Positions 15,704 to 25,446 are shown, numbered from the stretch's first letter. The stretch is DNA of 64,000 nucleotides from Mesorhizobium escarrei (GCF_935825525.1 NZ_CAKXZT010000138.1:1-64000), one strand, 5' to 3'. Translations and numbers: made by a program. Notes: generated from the sequence alone by a model not told the origin.

Positions 15704-16972
15704 CTAATTTTCGAGTGCTTCTGCGGCGCGCTCGAGAAGTGCGCCGCGATCCAGCGCAAAGCCGGATTCGATCCACTCGTTTTCGAGATTCTTCAGGGTT
15801 GCACCGAGTTTCGGCCCGGGCGACGCGCCAAGCCTCGTCAGATCGGCGCCCTTCAGCGGAAAGTCGGGCTTTTTCCATTTTGCGGCAAAGGCCAGCAGCC
15901 GCGAAAAGCCGCCAGCTTCGAGCAGCGCGTCGTTGTCCTCGACCGCTCGGGCTCGAGCGGAAGCGAGCGACAGCCGCAAGCGATCGTCAATGCCTTGACG
16001 ATCGCCGCGATAGAGCCGTTTTGCGAGTTCCGCTTCGGTCGTCTTCGGCTCGACGGGCGCCGTCAGCGCCCACTGCCTGAGACGACCGGCGTCGCTGACG
16101 GAGAACCTCAGCCGCTCGGCGAGCGTCTTCATCCGCGCGGCGTCCGGCGGCACGATCGCTTCCAGCCTGAGCAGCGGGTCCGGCGTCCAGCCGAGATCCT
16201 TCTCGGCCCTGGTCAGCGCATGGATCGCATCGATGCCCCATTTCTCGCTCTCCGGCAGAACGCTGGTGAGCACGCCCGCCTGGCGCATCCACAGCATGGC
16301 GCGCGATGGATCGGGGGCCGACAGCAGCTTCTTCAGTTCGGACCAGACGCGCTCGACCGAGAGTTGGCCAAGCCCCTGCTTGAGCCGGGCGCAAGCCTTC
16401 AGCCCTTCGGCATCCGGCCGGCCGTCGCCATACCAGGCGAAGAAGCGGAAAAAGCGCAGGATGCGCAGATAATCCTCGCGGATGCGCGCCTCCGGATCGC
16501 CGATGAAGCGCAACCGGCGCGCCTCGATATCGGCAATGCCGCCGACCAGGTCGACGATCGTGCCGTCGGCCTCGGCATAGAGCGCGTTGATGGTGAAATC
16601 GCGCCGTTCCGCATCGGCCTTCCAGTCGCGCCCGAACAACACCTTGGCCCGCCGTCCGTCGGTCTCGATGTCGGCGCGCAGCGTGGTCACCTCGAACGGC
16701 TTCCCGCCGGCGACAATCGTAATGGTGCCGTGCTCGAGGCCGGTCGGCACGGCCTTGAAACCCGCCGCCTCGGCGCGGCGGATGGTTTCATCAGGCAGGC
16801 AAGTGGTGGCGATATCGACGTCGGCGACCGGCTGGCCGATGAGCGCATTGCGCACCGCACCGCCGGCGACGCGCGCCTCCTCGCCGCCATCCGCCAAAGC
16901 CGCCAGCAGGCGCTGCAAATGCCGTTCCCCGAGCCAGTCGGCTTTGCCCGCGAGCGACATCCGACCGCTCAC
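15704..16972 (-). CDS. cca: CCA tRNA nucleotidyltransferase / poly(A) polymerase family
   Basis: A 422-residue class II nucleotidyltransferase that adds or repairs the 3' CCA of tRNA. The catalytic head has RVAGGAVRNALIG, the metal-binding DVDIATT (two Asp) and the RRDFTINALYAEADG motif; the neck follows with GDPEARIREDYLRILRFFRF. The rest is the helical body that binds tRNA. Length is typical of alphaproteobacterial single-enzyme CCA-adding proteins; no HD domain is evident. The start overlaps the NUDIX gene stop by four bases, so the two are translationally coupled in a DUF1285-NUDIX-cca operon. M5 is an alternative start. Confidence 0.94.
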   Translation of the reverse strand: MSGRMSLAGKADWLGERHLQRLLAALADGGEEARVAGGAVRNALIGQPVADVDIATTCLPDETIRRAEAAGFKAVPTGLEHGTITIVAGGKPFEVTTLRADIETDGRRAKVLFGRDWKADAERRDFTINALYAEADGTIVDLVGGIADIEARRLRFIGDPEARIREDYLRILRFFRFFAWYGDGRPDAEGLKACARLKQGLGQLSVERVWSELKKLLSAPDPSRAMLWMRQAGVLTSVLPESEKWGIDAIHALTRAEKDLGWTPDPLLRLEAIVPPDAARMKTLAERLRFSVSDAGRLRQWALTAPVEPKTTEAELAKRLYRGDRQGIDDRLRLSLASARARAVEDNDALLEAGGFSRLLAFAAKWKKPDFPLKGADLTRLGASPGPKLGATLKNLENEWIESGFALDRGALLERAAEALEN

Positions 16973-17601
16973 GTATAGAGCCTTTCATAGAGGGTGCGGA
17001 TGATGCCCGCGGTGACGCCCCAGATGCGTTGTCCGTCATAGGGCATTTCGTAGAAGACCCATTCGAGATCGTTCCACATGCGGCTGTCGCGGCCGTGGTT
17101 GGCCGGGTCCATCAGAAAGCGCAGCGGCACTTCGAAGGCGGCGTCGACCTCCTCGGAATTCAGCGTCAGTGAAAAATCCGGCCGCACTATTCCCAGCACC
17201 GGGGCGATCCGGTAGCCACTGCCGGAGACGTAATCGGGCATGCGGCCAATGATCTCGACCCGGTCCTGGCTGAGCCCGATCTCCTCGAATGTCTCGCGCA
17301 ATGCCGCCGCCTCCGGGCTCGGGTCGGTAGGATCGATCGTGCCTCCGGGAAAGGCCACCTGCCCCGAATGGTTGCGCAGCTTTTCCGCCCGCTTGGTCAG
17401 CAGAACCGTGGCGTCGCGTCCGTGATCGACCACCGGGATCAGCACGGCGGCATCGCGCAGCGCCTTTGCGAGCTTCAAACGCGGATGTCCAGGGTTGAAG
17501 CGATGGTCGCCATAATCGTCGGCGGCATGCGCCAGCGGCTGCGCCGCGACGCGGGCGCGAAAATCCGCGGCCGAAAACGGCGCCCCCGTCACCTGGTCCA
17601 T
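16969..17601 (-). CDS. NUDIX hydrolase, CoA pyrophosphatase-like
   Basis: A 210-residue NUDIX protein resembling NudL/CoAse enzymes, which cleave coenzyme A or its derivatives to phosphopantetheine and 3',5'-ADP. The Nudix region reads FPGGTIDPTDPSPEAAALRE followed by TFEEIGL, with the extended GG..DP.D..P..AALRE form of this subfamily rather than the canonical spacing. Upstream, LTKRAEKLRNHSGQVAFPGG matches the UPF0035 signature. The start codon lies in a 17-bp repeat present three times; only the ATG at 17601 reads this frame. Middle gene of a DUF1285-NUDIX-cca operon. Confidence 0.9.
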   Translation of the reverse strand: MDQVTGAPFSAADFRARVAAQPLAHAADDYGDHRFNPGHPRLKLAKALRDAAVLIPVVDHGRDATVLLTKRAEKLRNHSGQVAFPGGTIDPTDPSPEAAALRETFEEIGLSQDRVEIIGRMPDYVSGSGYRIAPVLGIVRPDFSLTLNSEEVDAAFEVPLRFLMDPANHGRDSRMWNDLEWVFYEMPYDGQRIWGVTAGIIRTLYERLYT

Positions 17602-17637
17602 AGCGTCACCTGGTCCATAGCGTCACCTGGTCCATCA
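17587..17637. repeat. 17-bp tandem repeat carrying ribosome binding site and start codon, three copies
   Basis: Three adjacent units of cgtcacctggtccatag, the last differing in two bases. On the minus strand each reads CTATGGACCAGGTGACG, which contains an ATG and an AGGTGA able to act as a ribosome binding site for the next copy. Because 17 is not a multiple of three, the upstream ATGs open a nine-codon frame ending at TGA. Confidence 0.92.
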
Positions 17638-17684
17638 TGCCCCAATCCGGCTTGCGCTGGCCGTTTGGCTGCCCGATCATGCGC

Positions 17685-18311
17685 TCAGCCGCTGCAGTTT
17701 TCCGCCGGCATGATCGGATAGACCGCACCCTTTGAACGGACGGCAAACATCCTTCGGCCGCCGACCTCGATCTCCTCGCCATGCTCGACCAGTTCATACA
17801 TGACCGGCCGCGCCACCAGCGCCTCCAGCCGTCCGCGCACCAGCACATAGGGTTTCAGGCCGCCGGTCGCGTCCTCGTCGACAAAGCGCAGCGGACGCTC
17901 CGGCCCGGCCTCGACCACATCGCCGACATTGGTACGAAAGGTGATGACTTGGCCATCGCCGGTGCCGCAAACATCCATTTCGACGGCGATGAACGGCGCG
18001 TCGACGACGCGGATGCCGACCTTTTCCACCGGCGTCACCAGATAGGTCCGGCCGTCTTCGTCCTTGCGCAGCACGGAGGAAAACAGCTGCACCAGCGGCA
18101 TGCGGCCGATCGGCGTGCCCTGGTAGAACCAGGTGCCGTCCTGTCTGATCTCCATGTCGAGATCGCCGCAAAAGGCCGGATTCCAACGATCCACCGGCGC
18201 CGGCCCCTTGCCAGCGCGGGCGGCACGCGAGATCAGCGCCTCCAGTCCGCGCGCCTCGGTCGCGGTCGTCAAACTTCCTTCACGATCGTCGGCGCGTTCT
18301 GTCATGGTCAC
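17685..18311 (-). CDS. DUF1285 family protein
   Basis: A 208-residue soluble protein of the DUF1285 family. Recognisable blocks are PVDRWNPAFCGDLDMEIRQDG, WFYQGTPIGRMPLVQLFSSVLR, YLVTPVEKVGIRVVDAPFIA and the C-terminal YELVEHG...GVYPI-like end. Structures of the family show a PH-like tandem fold, but no function is established. First gene of the operon with the NUDIX hydrolase and cca, and divergent from the moxR operon. The start at 18311 has a second Met two codons later. Confidence 0.85.
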   Translation of the reverse strand: MTMTERADDREGSLTTATEARGLEALISRAARAGKGPAPVDRWNPAFCGDLDMEIRQDGTWFYQGTPIGRMPLVQLFSSVLRKDEDGRTYLVTPVEKVGIRVVDAPFIAVEMDVCGTGDGQVITFRTNVGDVVEAGPERPLRFVDEDATGGLKPYVLVRGRLEALVARPVMYELVEHGEEIEVGGRRMFAVRSKGAVYPIMPAENCSG

Positions 18312-18451
18312 GAAATAGTCACTGTTGTTCCGCTTGTCAGCCTAAGTCTGTGATTTAAGTTCAAAGACAGGCGCCACGTGAGGCCGAATCGCGGCACTCT
18401 GTGGCGTCGAAGCTGCAAGCCGGTATTTCCAACGAGAAGGATCGATGCTGC

Positions 18452-19456
18452 ATGAGCGTGATGATCAAGGAAAGCCCGATCAGCGAAAAGGACATGATCG
18501 CCCAGGCCGAGACGGCGCTGGCCGACATTTCCAGGGTTCGCGAGGGCGTCGGCCGCGTCATCTTCGGCCAGGAAAGCGTCGTCGAACGCACGCTGGTGGC
18601 GCTGCTCGCCGGCGGCCACGCGCTGCTGGTCGGCGTGCCCGGCCTCGCCAAGACCAAGCTGGTCGAGACGCTGGGCATCGTGCTCGGCCTCGATTCCCGC
18701 CGCATCCAGTTCACGCCCGACCTGATGCCGTCCGATATTCTCGGCTCCGAGGTGATGGAGCAGGACGAATTCGGCAAGCGCTCGTTCCGCTTCATCTCCG
18801 GGCCGATCTTCGCGCAGCTGCTGATGGCCGACGAGATCAACCGCGCCTCGCCGCGCACCCAGTCGGCGCTGCTGCAGTCGATGCAGGAATACCACGTCAC
18901 CATTGCCGGTGTCCGCCACGACCTGCCGGCGCCCTTCCACGTGCTGGCGACGCAGAACCCGCTGGAGCAGGAAGGCACCTATCCGCTGCCCGAGGCGCAA
19001 CTTGACCGTTTCCTGATGCAGGTCGATATCCTCTATCCTGAAATCGATGCGGAGCGCCGCATCCTCCTGGAGACCACCGGCATCGAGGACGCCAAGGCGC
19101 AGAACGTGCTGCAGCCGGCGCGGCTGAAGGAGATCCAGACCCTCATTCGCCGCATGCCGGTGCCGGAAAGCGTCGTCGAGGCGATCCTCCAGCTGGTGCG
19201 CTCGGCGCGCCCCGGCCAGGGCAATGCCGAGACCGACAAGCACGTCGCCTGGGGCCCGGGCCCGCGCGCCAGCCAGTCGCTGACACTGTGCGCCCGCGCC
19301 CGCGCCCTCTATGACGGACGGCTGGCGCCGTCGATCGACGATATCAGAGCGCTGGCCGAGCCGGTGCTGCAGCACCGCATGGCGCTGACCTTTGCCGCCC
19401 GTGCTGAGGGCACGACCGTGCGCGACGTGGTGGCGAAACTGGCAAAAGGCATCTGA
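18452..19456 (+). CDS. MoxR-family AAA+ ATPase
   Basis: A 334-residue MoxR-type AAA+ ATPase, thought to act as a chaperone in assembling partner proteins. Walker A is GVPGLAKTKLVE, Walker B LLMADEINRAS, then sensor 1 (LATQNPLEQEGTYPLPEAQLDRF) and the lid domain. The ATG at 18452 (MSVMIKESPI) is preferred over the upstream frame, which lacks a ribosome binding site. Its stop overlaps the start of the DUF58 gene by one base. MoxR-DUF58-membrane VWA-like clusters are widespread; the substrate in this lineage is not known. Confidence 0.92.
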   Translation: MSVMIKESPISEKDMIAQAETALADISRVREGVGRVIFGQESVVERTLVALLAGGHALLVGVPGLAKTKLVETLGIVLGLDSRRIQFTPDLMPSDILGSEVMEQDEFGKRSFRFISGPIFAQLLMADEINRASPRTQSALLQSMQEYHVTIAGVRHDLPAPFHVLATQNPLEQEGTYPLPEAQLDRFLMQVDILYPEIDAERRILLETTGIEDAKAQNVLQPARLKEIQTLIRRMPVPESVVEAILQLVRSARPGQGNAETDKHVAWGPGPRASQSLTLCARARALYDGRLAPSIDDIRALAEPVLQHRMALTFAARAEGTTVRDVVAKLAKGI

Positions 19457-20370
19457 TGGCGCGTATAGGCGAGGCCCAGGCACCGGCGGCGAGGCGTGAC
19501 GCGCTCGCCCGCGGCCGGTTGCGGGCGTCGCTGGTGCCGGACCTGCTGGTCGAGGCGCGCCGCATCGTCAACACGGTGATCGCCGGCTGGCACGGCCGCC
19601 GCAAGCGCGGCATCGGCGAGAATTTCTGGCAATTCCGGCCCTATGTCGAAGGCGATTCGTCACGCATCGACTGGCGCCGTTCGGCTCGCGACGACCACAT
19701 CTATGTGCGAGACCGCGAATGGGAGGCCGCCCATACGGTGTGGCTGTGGGCAGATCCCTCGCCTTCGATGCTCTACAAATCGACCGGCGCCACCGTCTCG
19801 AAGGAGTCCCGCGCGCTGGTGCTGGCGCTGGCCATGGCCGAGCTTCTGTCGCGCAGCGGCGAGCGCATCGCCTGGCCCGGGCTGACCGATCCGTTCACCG
19901 CCCGCAACGGCGCCGAGCGGATCGCAGCACAACTCAGCCATGCCGGCGAACTGCCGGCAAAGCCCGACCTGTCCGCAATCCGCCGCTTCTGCGACATCGT
20001 CATCGTCAGCGACTTCCTCGATCCGGTCGAGGAGACCATCGCCTGGCTTGACGTGCTCGCCCGCCACGGCGTGCGTGCCCATCTGATCGAGGTCGCCGAC
20101 CCGGCCGAGGAGAGATTCCCCTATGCCGGCCGCACCGAATTCACCGATCCCGAAACCGGCGACAAGCTGACCGCCGGCCGCGCCGAAACGCTGGGCGATG
20201 ACTACCGACTGCTTTACATCGCCCGCCGCCAGGAACTGACCGACTGGTGCAAGCGCCTAGGCTGGAGCTTTACCGTCAACCACACCGACCGCCTCGCCTC
20301 CGATGCCTTGGTGCGTGTCCACATGGCGATGACCGTCGATGGCAGCTCAGCCGGGAGGATCCGCGCATGA
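19456..20370 (+). CDS. DUF58 domain protein
   Basis: A 304-residue protein with the DUF58 core: RRKRGIGENFWQFRPYVEGD, SSRIDWRRSARDDHIYVRDR, then a vWA-like region around VWLWADPSPSMLY (degenerate MIDAS). DUF58 proteins accompany MoxR ATPases and are presumed partners in assembly of membrane or periplasmic complexes. No transmembrane segment is obvious. It overlaps moxR by one base and the following gene by four (ATGA), indicating a tightly coupled operon. Confidence 0.88.
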   Translation: MARIGEAQAPAARRDALARGRLRASLVPDLLVEARRIVNTVIAGWHGRRKRGIGENFWQFRPYVEGDSSRIDWRRSARDDHIYVRDREWEAAHTVWLWADPSPSMLYKSTGATVSKESRALVLALAMAELLSRSGERIAWPGLTDPFTARNGAERIAAQLSHAGELPAKPDLSAIRRFCDIVIVSDFLDPVEETIAWLDVLARHGVRAHLIEVADPAEERFPYAGRTEFTDPETGDKLTAGRAETLGDDYRLLYIARRQELTDWCKRLGWSFTVNHTDRLASDALVRVHMAMTVDGSSAGRIRA

Positions 20371-23189
20371 GCTGGCTGCCGCTCTCCTTCGGGGCGCCGA
20401 TGGTGCTGTGGGGGCTCCTGGCCCTGCCGGTGATCTGGTGGCTTTTGCGGTTCACCCCGCCCAAGCCGCAGACCGAAATCTTCCCGCCGCTGAAGATCCT
20501 GGCCCGCGTGCTGAAGCGCGAGGAGACGCCGCAACAGAGTCCGTGGTGGCTGACGCTGCTCAGGCTGCTGATGGCGGCCCTTATCGTTGCGGCGCTGGCC
20601 GAACCTGTCTTCAACCCGCGTGAAAGACTGCCGGCCGAGGGCGCCGCGCTTGCGCTGGTCATCGACAATGACTGGGCAAGTGCCGCCGACTGGGCCCAGC
20701 GCGTCGCCACTGCCGAACGGCTGATCGCCGATGCCAGCTCTAACGACGTGCCTGTCATCATCGCCTTCACCGCCGAGAAGCCGAATGCCGAGATCGGTCC
20801 CTTCGACGCCGCCACCGCGCTCGACCGGCTGCGCGCGGGAAAGCCGCGGCCGATCCCGACCGACCGGCCGGCCGTCTACGCCCGCGTCGCGGCAACCCTG
20901 GAGAGCTTGCCGGGCGCCAGCGTCGCCGTGCTCGCCGACGGTCTGGCGGCGGAAGGCGACGAGGCCGCCTTCAACACGCTTCTGTCGAAGAACGCCGCCC
21001 GTGTCGTCTGGGCCGCTTCCGACCGGCCTGGCTTGATCGGCCTGACCGGCGCCGACAACCAGGTGGACGGCTTCGAGCTGACCGCCATCCGCGTGCCGGG
21101 CGATCCGGCGCCGGCTCAGGTGACTGCCGGCGCCTTCGACGACAAGGGCCGCCGCATCGCCGACGCCACGCTGACCTTCTCACCGGGCGAATCCACCGCC
21201 ACCGGCACGATGGCGGTGCCTTTCGAGCTGCGCAACGACTTCGCCTCGATCGCGATCGACGGTCAGCGGCAGGCCGGCGCCGTCCGCGTGCTCGACGAGA
21301 GTTCCAAGCGCCGCCGCGTCGGACTGCTGTCGCAGGCCGAAGCCGACCAGGCGCAGCCGCTTCTGTCGCCGCTGTACTACATCCGCCGCGCGCTGCAGCC
21401 CTTCGCCGATCTGGCCGAGCCGTCGAGCGCCGACCTTGCCGACGCCATCCCGCAGCTCCTCGACCAGAAGCCGGCGATGATCGTCATGGCCGATGTCGGC
21501 ACCATTCCGCAACAGGTGCGGCAAAGGCTGGTCGACTGGGTCGACAATGGCGGCACGCTGGTGCGGTTCGCCGGCTCGCGGCTGGTCGCCGCCGGCAATG
21601 ACGACGACCTGCTGCCGGTCAGGCTGCGCACCGGCGAGCGCTCGCTCGGCGGCGCGCTGTCGTGGACGACGCCGCAGCCGGTCACCGATTTTCCGAAGAC
21701 CGGCCCCTTCGCCGATCTCGCTCCGCCCGCCGAGGTCACCGTCACCAGGCAGGTGCTGGCCGAGCCGACGCCCGATATCGTCGAGCGCAGCTGGGCCACG
21801 CTTGCCGACGGCACGCCGCTGGTGACCGGGATGAAGAAGGGCAAGGGCACGCTCGTCCTGTTCCATGTCACGCCGGAGGCGACCTGGTCGAACCTACCGA
21901 TCTCCGGCAGCTTCGTCGAGATGCTGCGCCGCATCGTGCAACTGTCGCGCAACCAGGGTGCGGCGGTCGCCAATGCAGAAGCCGCCGCCGCCTCGCTCGC
22001 GCCCTACCGCATGATATCAGCCGACGGCACGCTCGTGCCGCCGACGCCGGATGCACGGCCGCTGGTGCCGGGCGCCGGCCCGCTGCCGGTGACGTTCGAG
22101 AACCCGCCTGGCCTCTACGGCTCCGACACCGGCGTCCTCGCCCACAATCTGCTCAATGCCGAAAGCAGCTTCGCGCCGCTGGTGCGTCCTCAGATCACCG
22201 TGCCGGTTACCACCATCCAGTACGCTTTCGACGAATCGCACAATTTGAAGGGCCCGCTGGTGGCGGCAGCTCTCCTGCTGATGGTGCTCGATACGCTGGC
22301 GGTGTTCTGGATGGGCGGCCTGTTCTCGCGCCGGCCGCGCCGCACCGGCACTGCCGCAACCACCGCCGCCCTGCTGATTGCGCTCGGCGCCCTGGTCGGC
22401 CACACCGACATCGCCCGCGCCGACGATGCTAAACCCGGTGATGAGCGGGCGATCGAGGACATTTCGAAGACCCGGATCGCCTATGTGCAGACCGGCGACC
22501 GGAGCGTCGACTCGATCAGCCAAGCCGGGCTGGAGGGCCTGACCCGCTTTCTGATCGAGAAGACCGCGCTCGAGCCGGGGGCGCCGGCCAGTGTCGATAT
22601 CTCGAAGGACCAGCTTGCCTTCTATCCGCTGATCTACTGGCCGATCGACCCTGCCGCACCGATGCCGAGCCAGGCCGCGATCGCCCGCGTCGACGCCTAT
22701 ATGCAGCAGGGCGGCACGGTGCTGTTCGACACGCGCGACCAGTTCGCCACCGGCATCGGCGCAGAGCAGGCCAGCCCTGCGACGGAGCGGCTGCGCGACA
22801 TCCTCGGCAACCTCAACGTGCCGGCGCTGGAGCCGGTGCCGTCGGACCATGTGCTGACCAAATCCTTCTACATCCTGCCTGATTTTCCCGGACGCTTCGC
22901 TGGTGGCCCGCTCTGGGTCGCGGCGTCACTTGAAGCCAGCAACACAGAGAACCGCCCGGTACGCACCGGCGACGGCGTCTCGCCGATCATGATCACCGCC
23001 AATGATTTCGCCGGCGCCTGGGCGGTCGACGAGAATGGCGACCCGCTTTTACCGACCGTGCCGTCGGATCCGATGCAGCGCATTTATGCCCTGCGCGCCG
23101 GCGTCAACATCATGATGTACATGCTGACCGGCAACTACAAATCCGATCAGGTGCATGTGCCGGTTCTGCTCGAACGGCTGGGGCAGTAA
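20367..23189 (+). CDS. BatA-like membrane protein with DUF4159 domain
   Basis: A 940-residue inner-membrane protein. The N-terminus has the BatA-type pattern of two membrane segments (about residues 8-28 and 60-78, PWWLTLLRLLMAALIVAALAE). A long periplasmic or cytoplasmic region follows, then a further hydrophobic pair near 660-710, and a C-terminal DUF4159 domain (about 730-935) with TRIAYVQTGDRSVDSIS and a GGTVLFDTRDQ strand-turn typical of the family. The ATG at 20367 overlaps the DUF58 stop. The domain resembles a glutamine amidotransferase-like fold without catalytic Cys. Function in the MoxR system is unknown. Confidence 0.87.
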   Translation: MSWLPLSFGAPMVLWGLLALPVIWWLLRFTPPKPQTEIFPPLKILARVLKREETPQQSPWWLTLLRLLMAALIVAALAEPVFNPRERLPAEGAALALVIDNDWASAADWAQRVATAERLIADASSNDVPVIIAFTAEKPNAEIGPFDAATALDRLRAGKPRPIPTDRPAVYARVAATLESLPGASVAVLADGLAAEGDEAAFNTLLSKNAARVVWAASDRPGLIGLTGADNQVDGFELTAIRVPGDPAPAQVTAGAFDDKGRRIADATLTFSPGESTATGTMAVPFELRNDFASIAIDGQRQAGAVRVLDESSKRRRVGLLSQAEADQAQPLLSPLYYIRRALQPFADLAEPSSADLADAIPQLLDQKPAMIVMADVGTIPQQVRQRLVDWVDNGGTLVRFAGSRLVAAGNDDDLLPVRLRTGERSLGGALSWTTPQPVTDFPKTGPFADLAPPAEVTVTRQVLAEPTPDIVERSWATLADGTPLVTGMKKGKGTLVLFHVTPEATWSNLPISGSFVEMLRRIVQLSRNQGAAVANAEAAAASLAPYRMISADGTLVPPTPDARPLVPGAGPLPVTFENPPGLYGSDTGVLAHNLLNAESSFAPLVRPQITVPVTTIQYAFDESHNLKGPLVAAALLLMVLDTLAVFWMGGLFSRRPRRTGTAATTAALLIALGALVGHTDIARADDAKPGDERAIEDISKTRIAYVQTGDRSVDSISQAGLEGLTRFLIEKTALEPGAPASVDISKDQLAFYPLIYWPIDPAAPMPSQAAIARVDAYMQQGGTVLFDTRDQFATGIGAEQASPATERLRDILGNLNVPALEPVPSDHVLTKSFYILPDFPGRFAGGPLWVAASLEASNTENRPVRTGDGVSPIMITANDFAGAWAVDENGDPLLPTVPSDPMQRIYALRAGVNIMMYMLTGNYKSDQVHVPVLLERLGQ

Positions 23190-23192
23190 GCC

Positions 23193-25280
23193 ATGAACTT
23201 GTCGCTCGCCTTCGAACCGCTCATCTCCTGGCCGCTGCTCGGCCTGGTGCTGGCGCCGCTGTTGCTGCTGGCATTGGTCGGCCTGTGGTTCCGCCAGCGC
23301 GGCGCGGTCTTCCGTTTTGCCGCTCTGCTGGCGCTGACTGCGGCCCTGCTCAACCCGGTGTTGCTCGACGAAGAGCGCGAGGCGCTGAAAAGCGTCGTCG
23401 CCGTCGTCGTCGACCGCAGCCAGAGCCAGGACATTGGCGAGCGCACCAAGCAGACCGACGAGGCGCTGGCCGGGCTTCAGCAGCGCCTCGGCCGCTTCAA
23501 GCAGTTCGACGTCCGCGTCGTCGAGGCCGGCAAGTCGGAAGCCGCCGAGGAGCGCACCGAAACGCGGCTTTTCGGGGCGCTTGAGAGCGCTTTCCGCGAC
23601 GTGCCGCCTTCGCGCATCGGCGGCGCCATCATGATCACCGACGGCGAGGTGCATGACGCCCCAGGCGGCACGCCCGACTTCAACGCCCCGCTGCACGCGC
23701 TGATCACCGGCAACGACCAGGAAAAGGATCGCCGCATCCGCTTCGAGAATGCGCCGCGCTTCGGTCTGGTCGGCAAGCCGCTCGAAATGACCTATCGCGT
23801 CATCGGCACCAACAACGAGGCCAGCTCGGTCGATGTGCGCGTCTCGGTCAATGGCGAGCAGGTTTCGGTCGAGCGCGCCACCATCGGCCAGGCCATGCCG
23901 CTGCAGGTGACCATTCCCGGCGCCGGCCGCAACATCGTCGAACTCGCCATCGATCCCGAGCCCGACGAACTCACCGACACCAACAACCGCGCCATCGCGC
24001 TGATCGACGGCATCCGCGAGAATTTGCGCGTGCTGCTGGTCTCCGGCGAACCGCATGCCGGCGAACGCACCTGGCGCAATTTGCTGAAATCCGACGCCTC
24101 GGTCGATCTTGTCCACTTCACCATTCTGCGGCCGCCGGAAAAGCAGGACGGCACGCCGATCAACGAATTGTCGCTGATCGCCTTCCCGACGCGCGAGCTG
24201 TTCGTCGAGAAGATCAAGGATTTCGACCTGATCATCTTCGACCGCTACCAGCACCGCGACGTGCTGCCGATCCTTTATTACGACTACATCGCCGAATATG
24301 TCGAAAAGGGCGGCGCGCTGCTGATCGCGGCAGGACCCGAATATGCCGGCGAAAGCTCCATCGCCCGCACGCCTTTGATGTCGGCGCTGCCGGCGATGCC
24401 GACCGGCGAAGTCGTCGAAAAGGCCTTTTATCCGCGCCTCACCGAGCTCGGCCAGCGCCATCCGGTGACGCGCGGGCTTGACGGCTCCGCCACCGAGCCG
24501 CCGCACTGGAGCCGCTGGTTCCGCACCATCGGCGTCGAGAACCCCGGGGGCGAGGCGGTGATGAAGGGCGCCGACAACCGTCCGCTGCTGCTGCTCGACC
24601 GCAAGGGTGAAGGCCGCGTCGGCATGTTCTTGTCCGACCAGGGCTGGTTGTGGGCGCGCGGCTTCGAGGGCGGCGGCCCGCATGTCCAGCTCTATCGCCG
24701 CATCGCCCACTGGCTGATGAAGGAGCCCGAACTCGAGGAGGAGCGGCTGACCGCCGACGGCCGCGGCATGATGCTGGAAATCCGCCGCCAGACGATGAGC
24801 GACGATCCCGGCCCGGCGCAGATCATCACCCCGTCCGGCAAGGCGATGACCGTCAAGCTCGAGAGAGCCGAACCCGGCGTCTTCCTCGGCAGCATCGAGA
24901 CCAGCGAGATCGGCCTCTATCAGGTCGGCAATGGCGACCTGAAAGCGCTTGCCCATGTCGGCCCGGTCAATGCGCCGGAATTCACCGACGTCGTCTCCAC
25001 CGAGAACCGGCTGAAAGCGCCGGCCGAGGCCACCGGCGGCAGCGTGCGCCGGCTGGCGCCATCTTCGGCGCTTGGCAATCTCGCCGGCGGCGTGACGCTA
25101 CCCTCGGTCGTCCCGGTCCGCTCCACGGGCGCCGCGGCCGGCAACGACTGGATCGGCCTGCGCACCACCGACGACAGTGTGCTGAAGGCCGTCTCGCGCG
25201 TGCCGCTGTTCGGCGGGTTCCTCGGCCTCGGCCTGCTGCTGCTGGCATTGGGCTCGATGTGGTACCGCGAAGGGCGGTAG
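23193..25280 (+). CDS. Membrane protein of the MoxR operon with amidotransferase-like domain
   Basis: A 695-residue protein with two N-terminal membrane segments (about 10-30 and 40-58), a vWA-like start (VVAVVVDRSQSQDIG), a central Rossmann-like domain containing LRVLLVSGEPHAGERTWRNLL and GALLIAAGPEYAG, and one C-terminal membrane helix (FLGLGLLLLALGSMWY). This arrangement fits the glutamine-amidotransferase-like membrane proteins of MoxR clusters; no catalytic triad is visible. It starts three bases after the previous stop with no strong ribosome binding site, so translation is probably coupled. Last gene of the four-gene operon. Confidence 0.82.
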   Translation: MNLSLAFEPLISWPLLGLVLAPLLLLALVGLWFRQRGAVFRFAALLALTAALLNPVLLDEEREALKSVVAVVVDRSQSQDIGERTKQTDEALAGLQQRLGRFKQFDVRVVEAGKSEAAEERTETRLFGALESAFRDVPPSRIGGAIMITDGEVHDAPGGTPDFNAPLHALITGNDQEKDRRIRFENAPRFGLVGKPLEMTYRVIGTNNEASSVDVRVSVNGEQVSVERATIGQAMPLQVTIPGAGRNIVELAIDPEPDELTDTNNRAIALIDGIRENLRVLLVSGEPHAGERTWRNLLKSDASVDLVHFTILRPPEKQDGTPINELSLIAFPTRELFVEKIKDFDLIIFDRYQHRDVLPILYYDYIAEYVEKGGALLIAAGPEYAGESSIARTPLMSALPAMPTGEVVEKAFYPRLTELGQRHPVTRGLDGSATEPPHWSRWFRTIGVENPGGEAVMKGADNRPLLLLDRKGEGRVGMFLSDQGWLWARGFEGGGPHVQLYRRIAHWLMKEPELEEERLTADGRGMMLEIRRQTMSDDPGPAQIITPSGKAMTVKLERAEPGVFLGSIETSEIGLYQVGNGDLKALAHVGPVNAPEFTDVVSTENRLKAPAEATGGSVRRLAPSSALGNLAGGVTLPSVVPVRSTGAAAGNDWIGLRTTDDSVLKAVSRVPLFGGFLGLGLLLLALGSMWYREGR

Positions 25281-25293
25281 CGCAGCGGTTTAT

Positions 25294-25440
25294 CCTTCTC
25301 CCCTTGTGGGAGAAGGTGGCCTCGCGAAGCGAGGTCGGATGAGGGGTGTTCCAGCTTGGCATCGACGGCACTCCGTCCAGCACCCCTCAACCGTCTTGTC
25401 GCTCCGCGACAATCCGCCTTCTCCCACAAGGGGAGAAGGG
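25294..25440. repeat. Palindromic intergenic element, ccttctcccc family
   Basis: A 147-bp element whose ends are inverted copies (ccttctccccttgtgggag at the left, ctcccacaaggggagaagg at the right), with a shorter inner hairpin near the left end (cctcgcgaagcgagg). It fills the gap between the convergent MoxR operon and clpS and could terminate both. A related copy lies at 33787-33908. Confidence 0.88.
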
Positions 25441-25446
25441 AAAAGA

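Noticed and set aside
23049..24956. 635-codon open frame antisense to the MoxR-operon membrane protein
   Set aside because: Long antisense frames are expected in GC-rich DNA with strong third-position bias. The sense frame has membrane helices and family-like blocks; the antisense one is Arg/His/Asp-rich with no domain or ribosome binding site.
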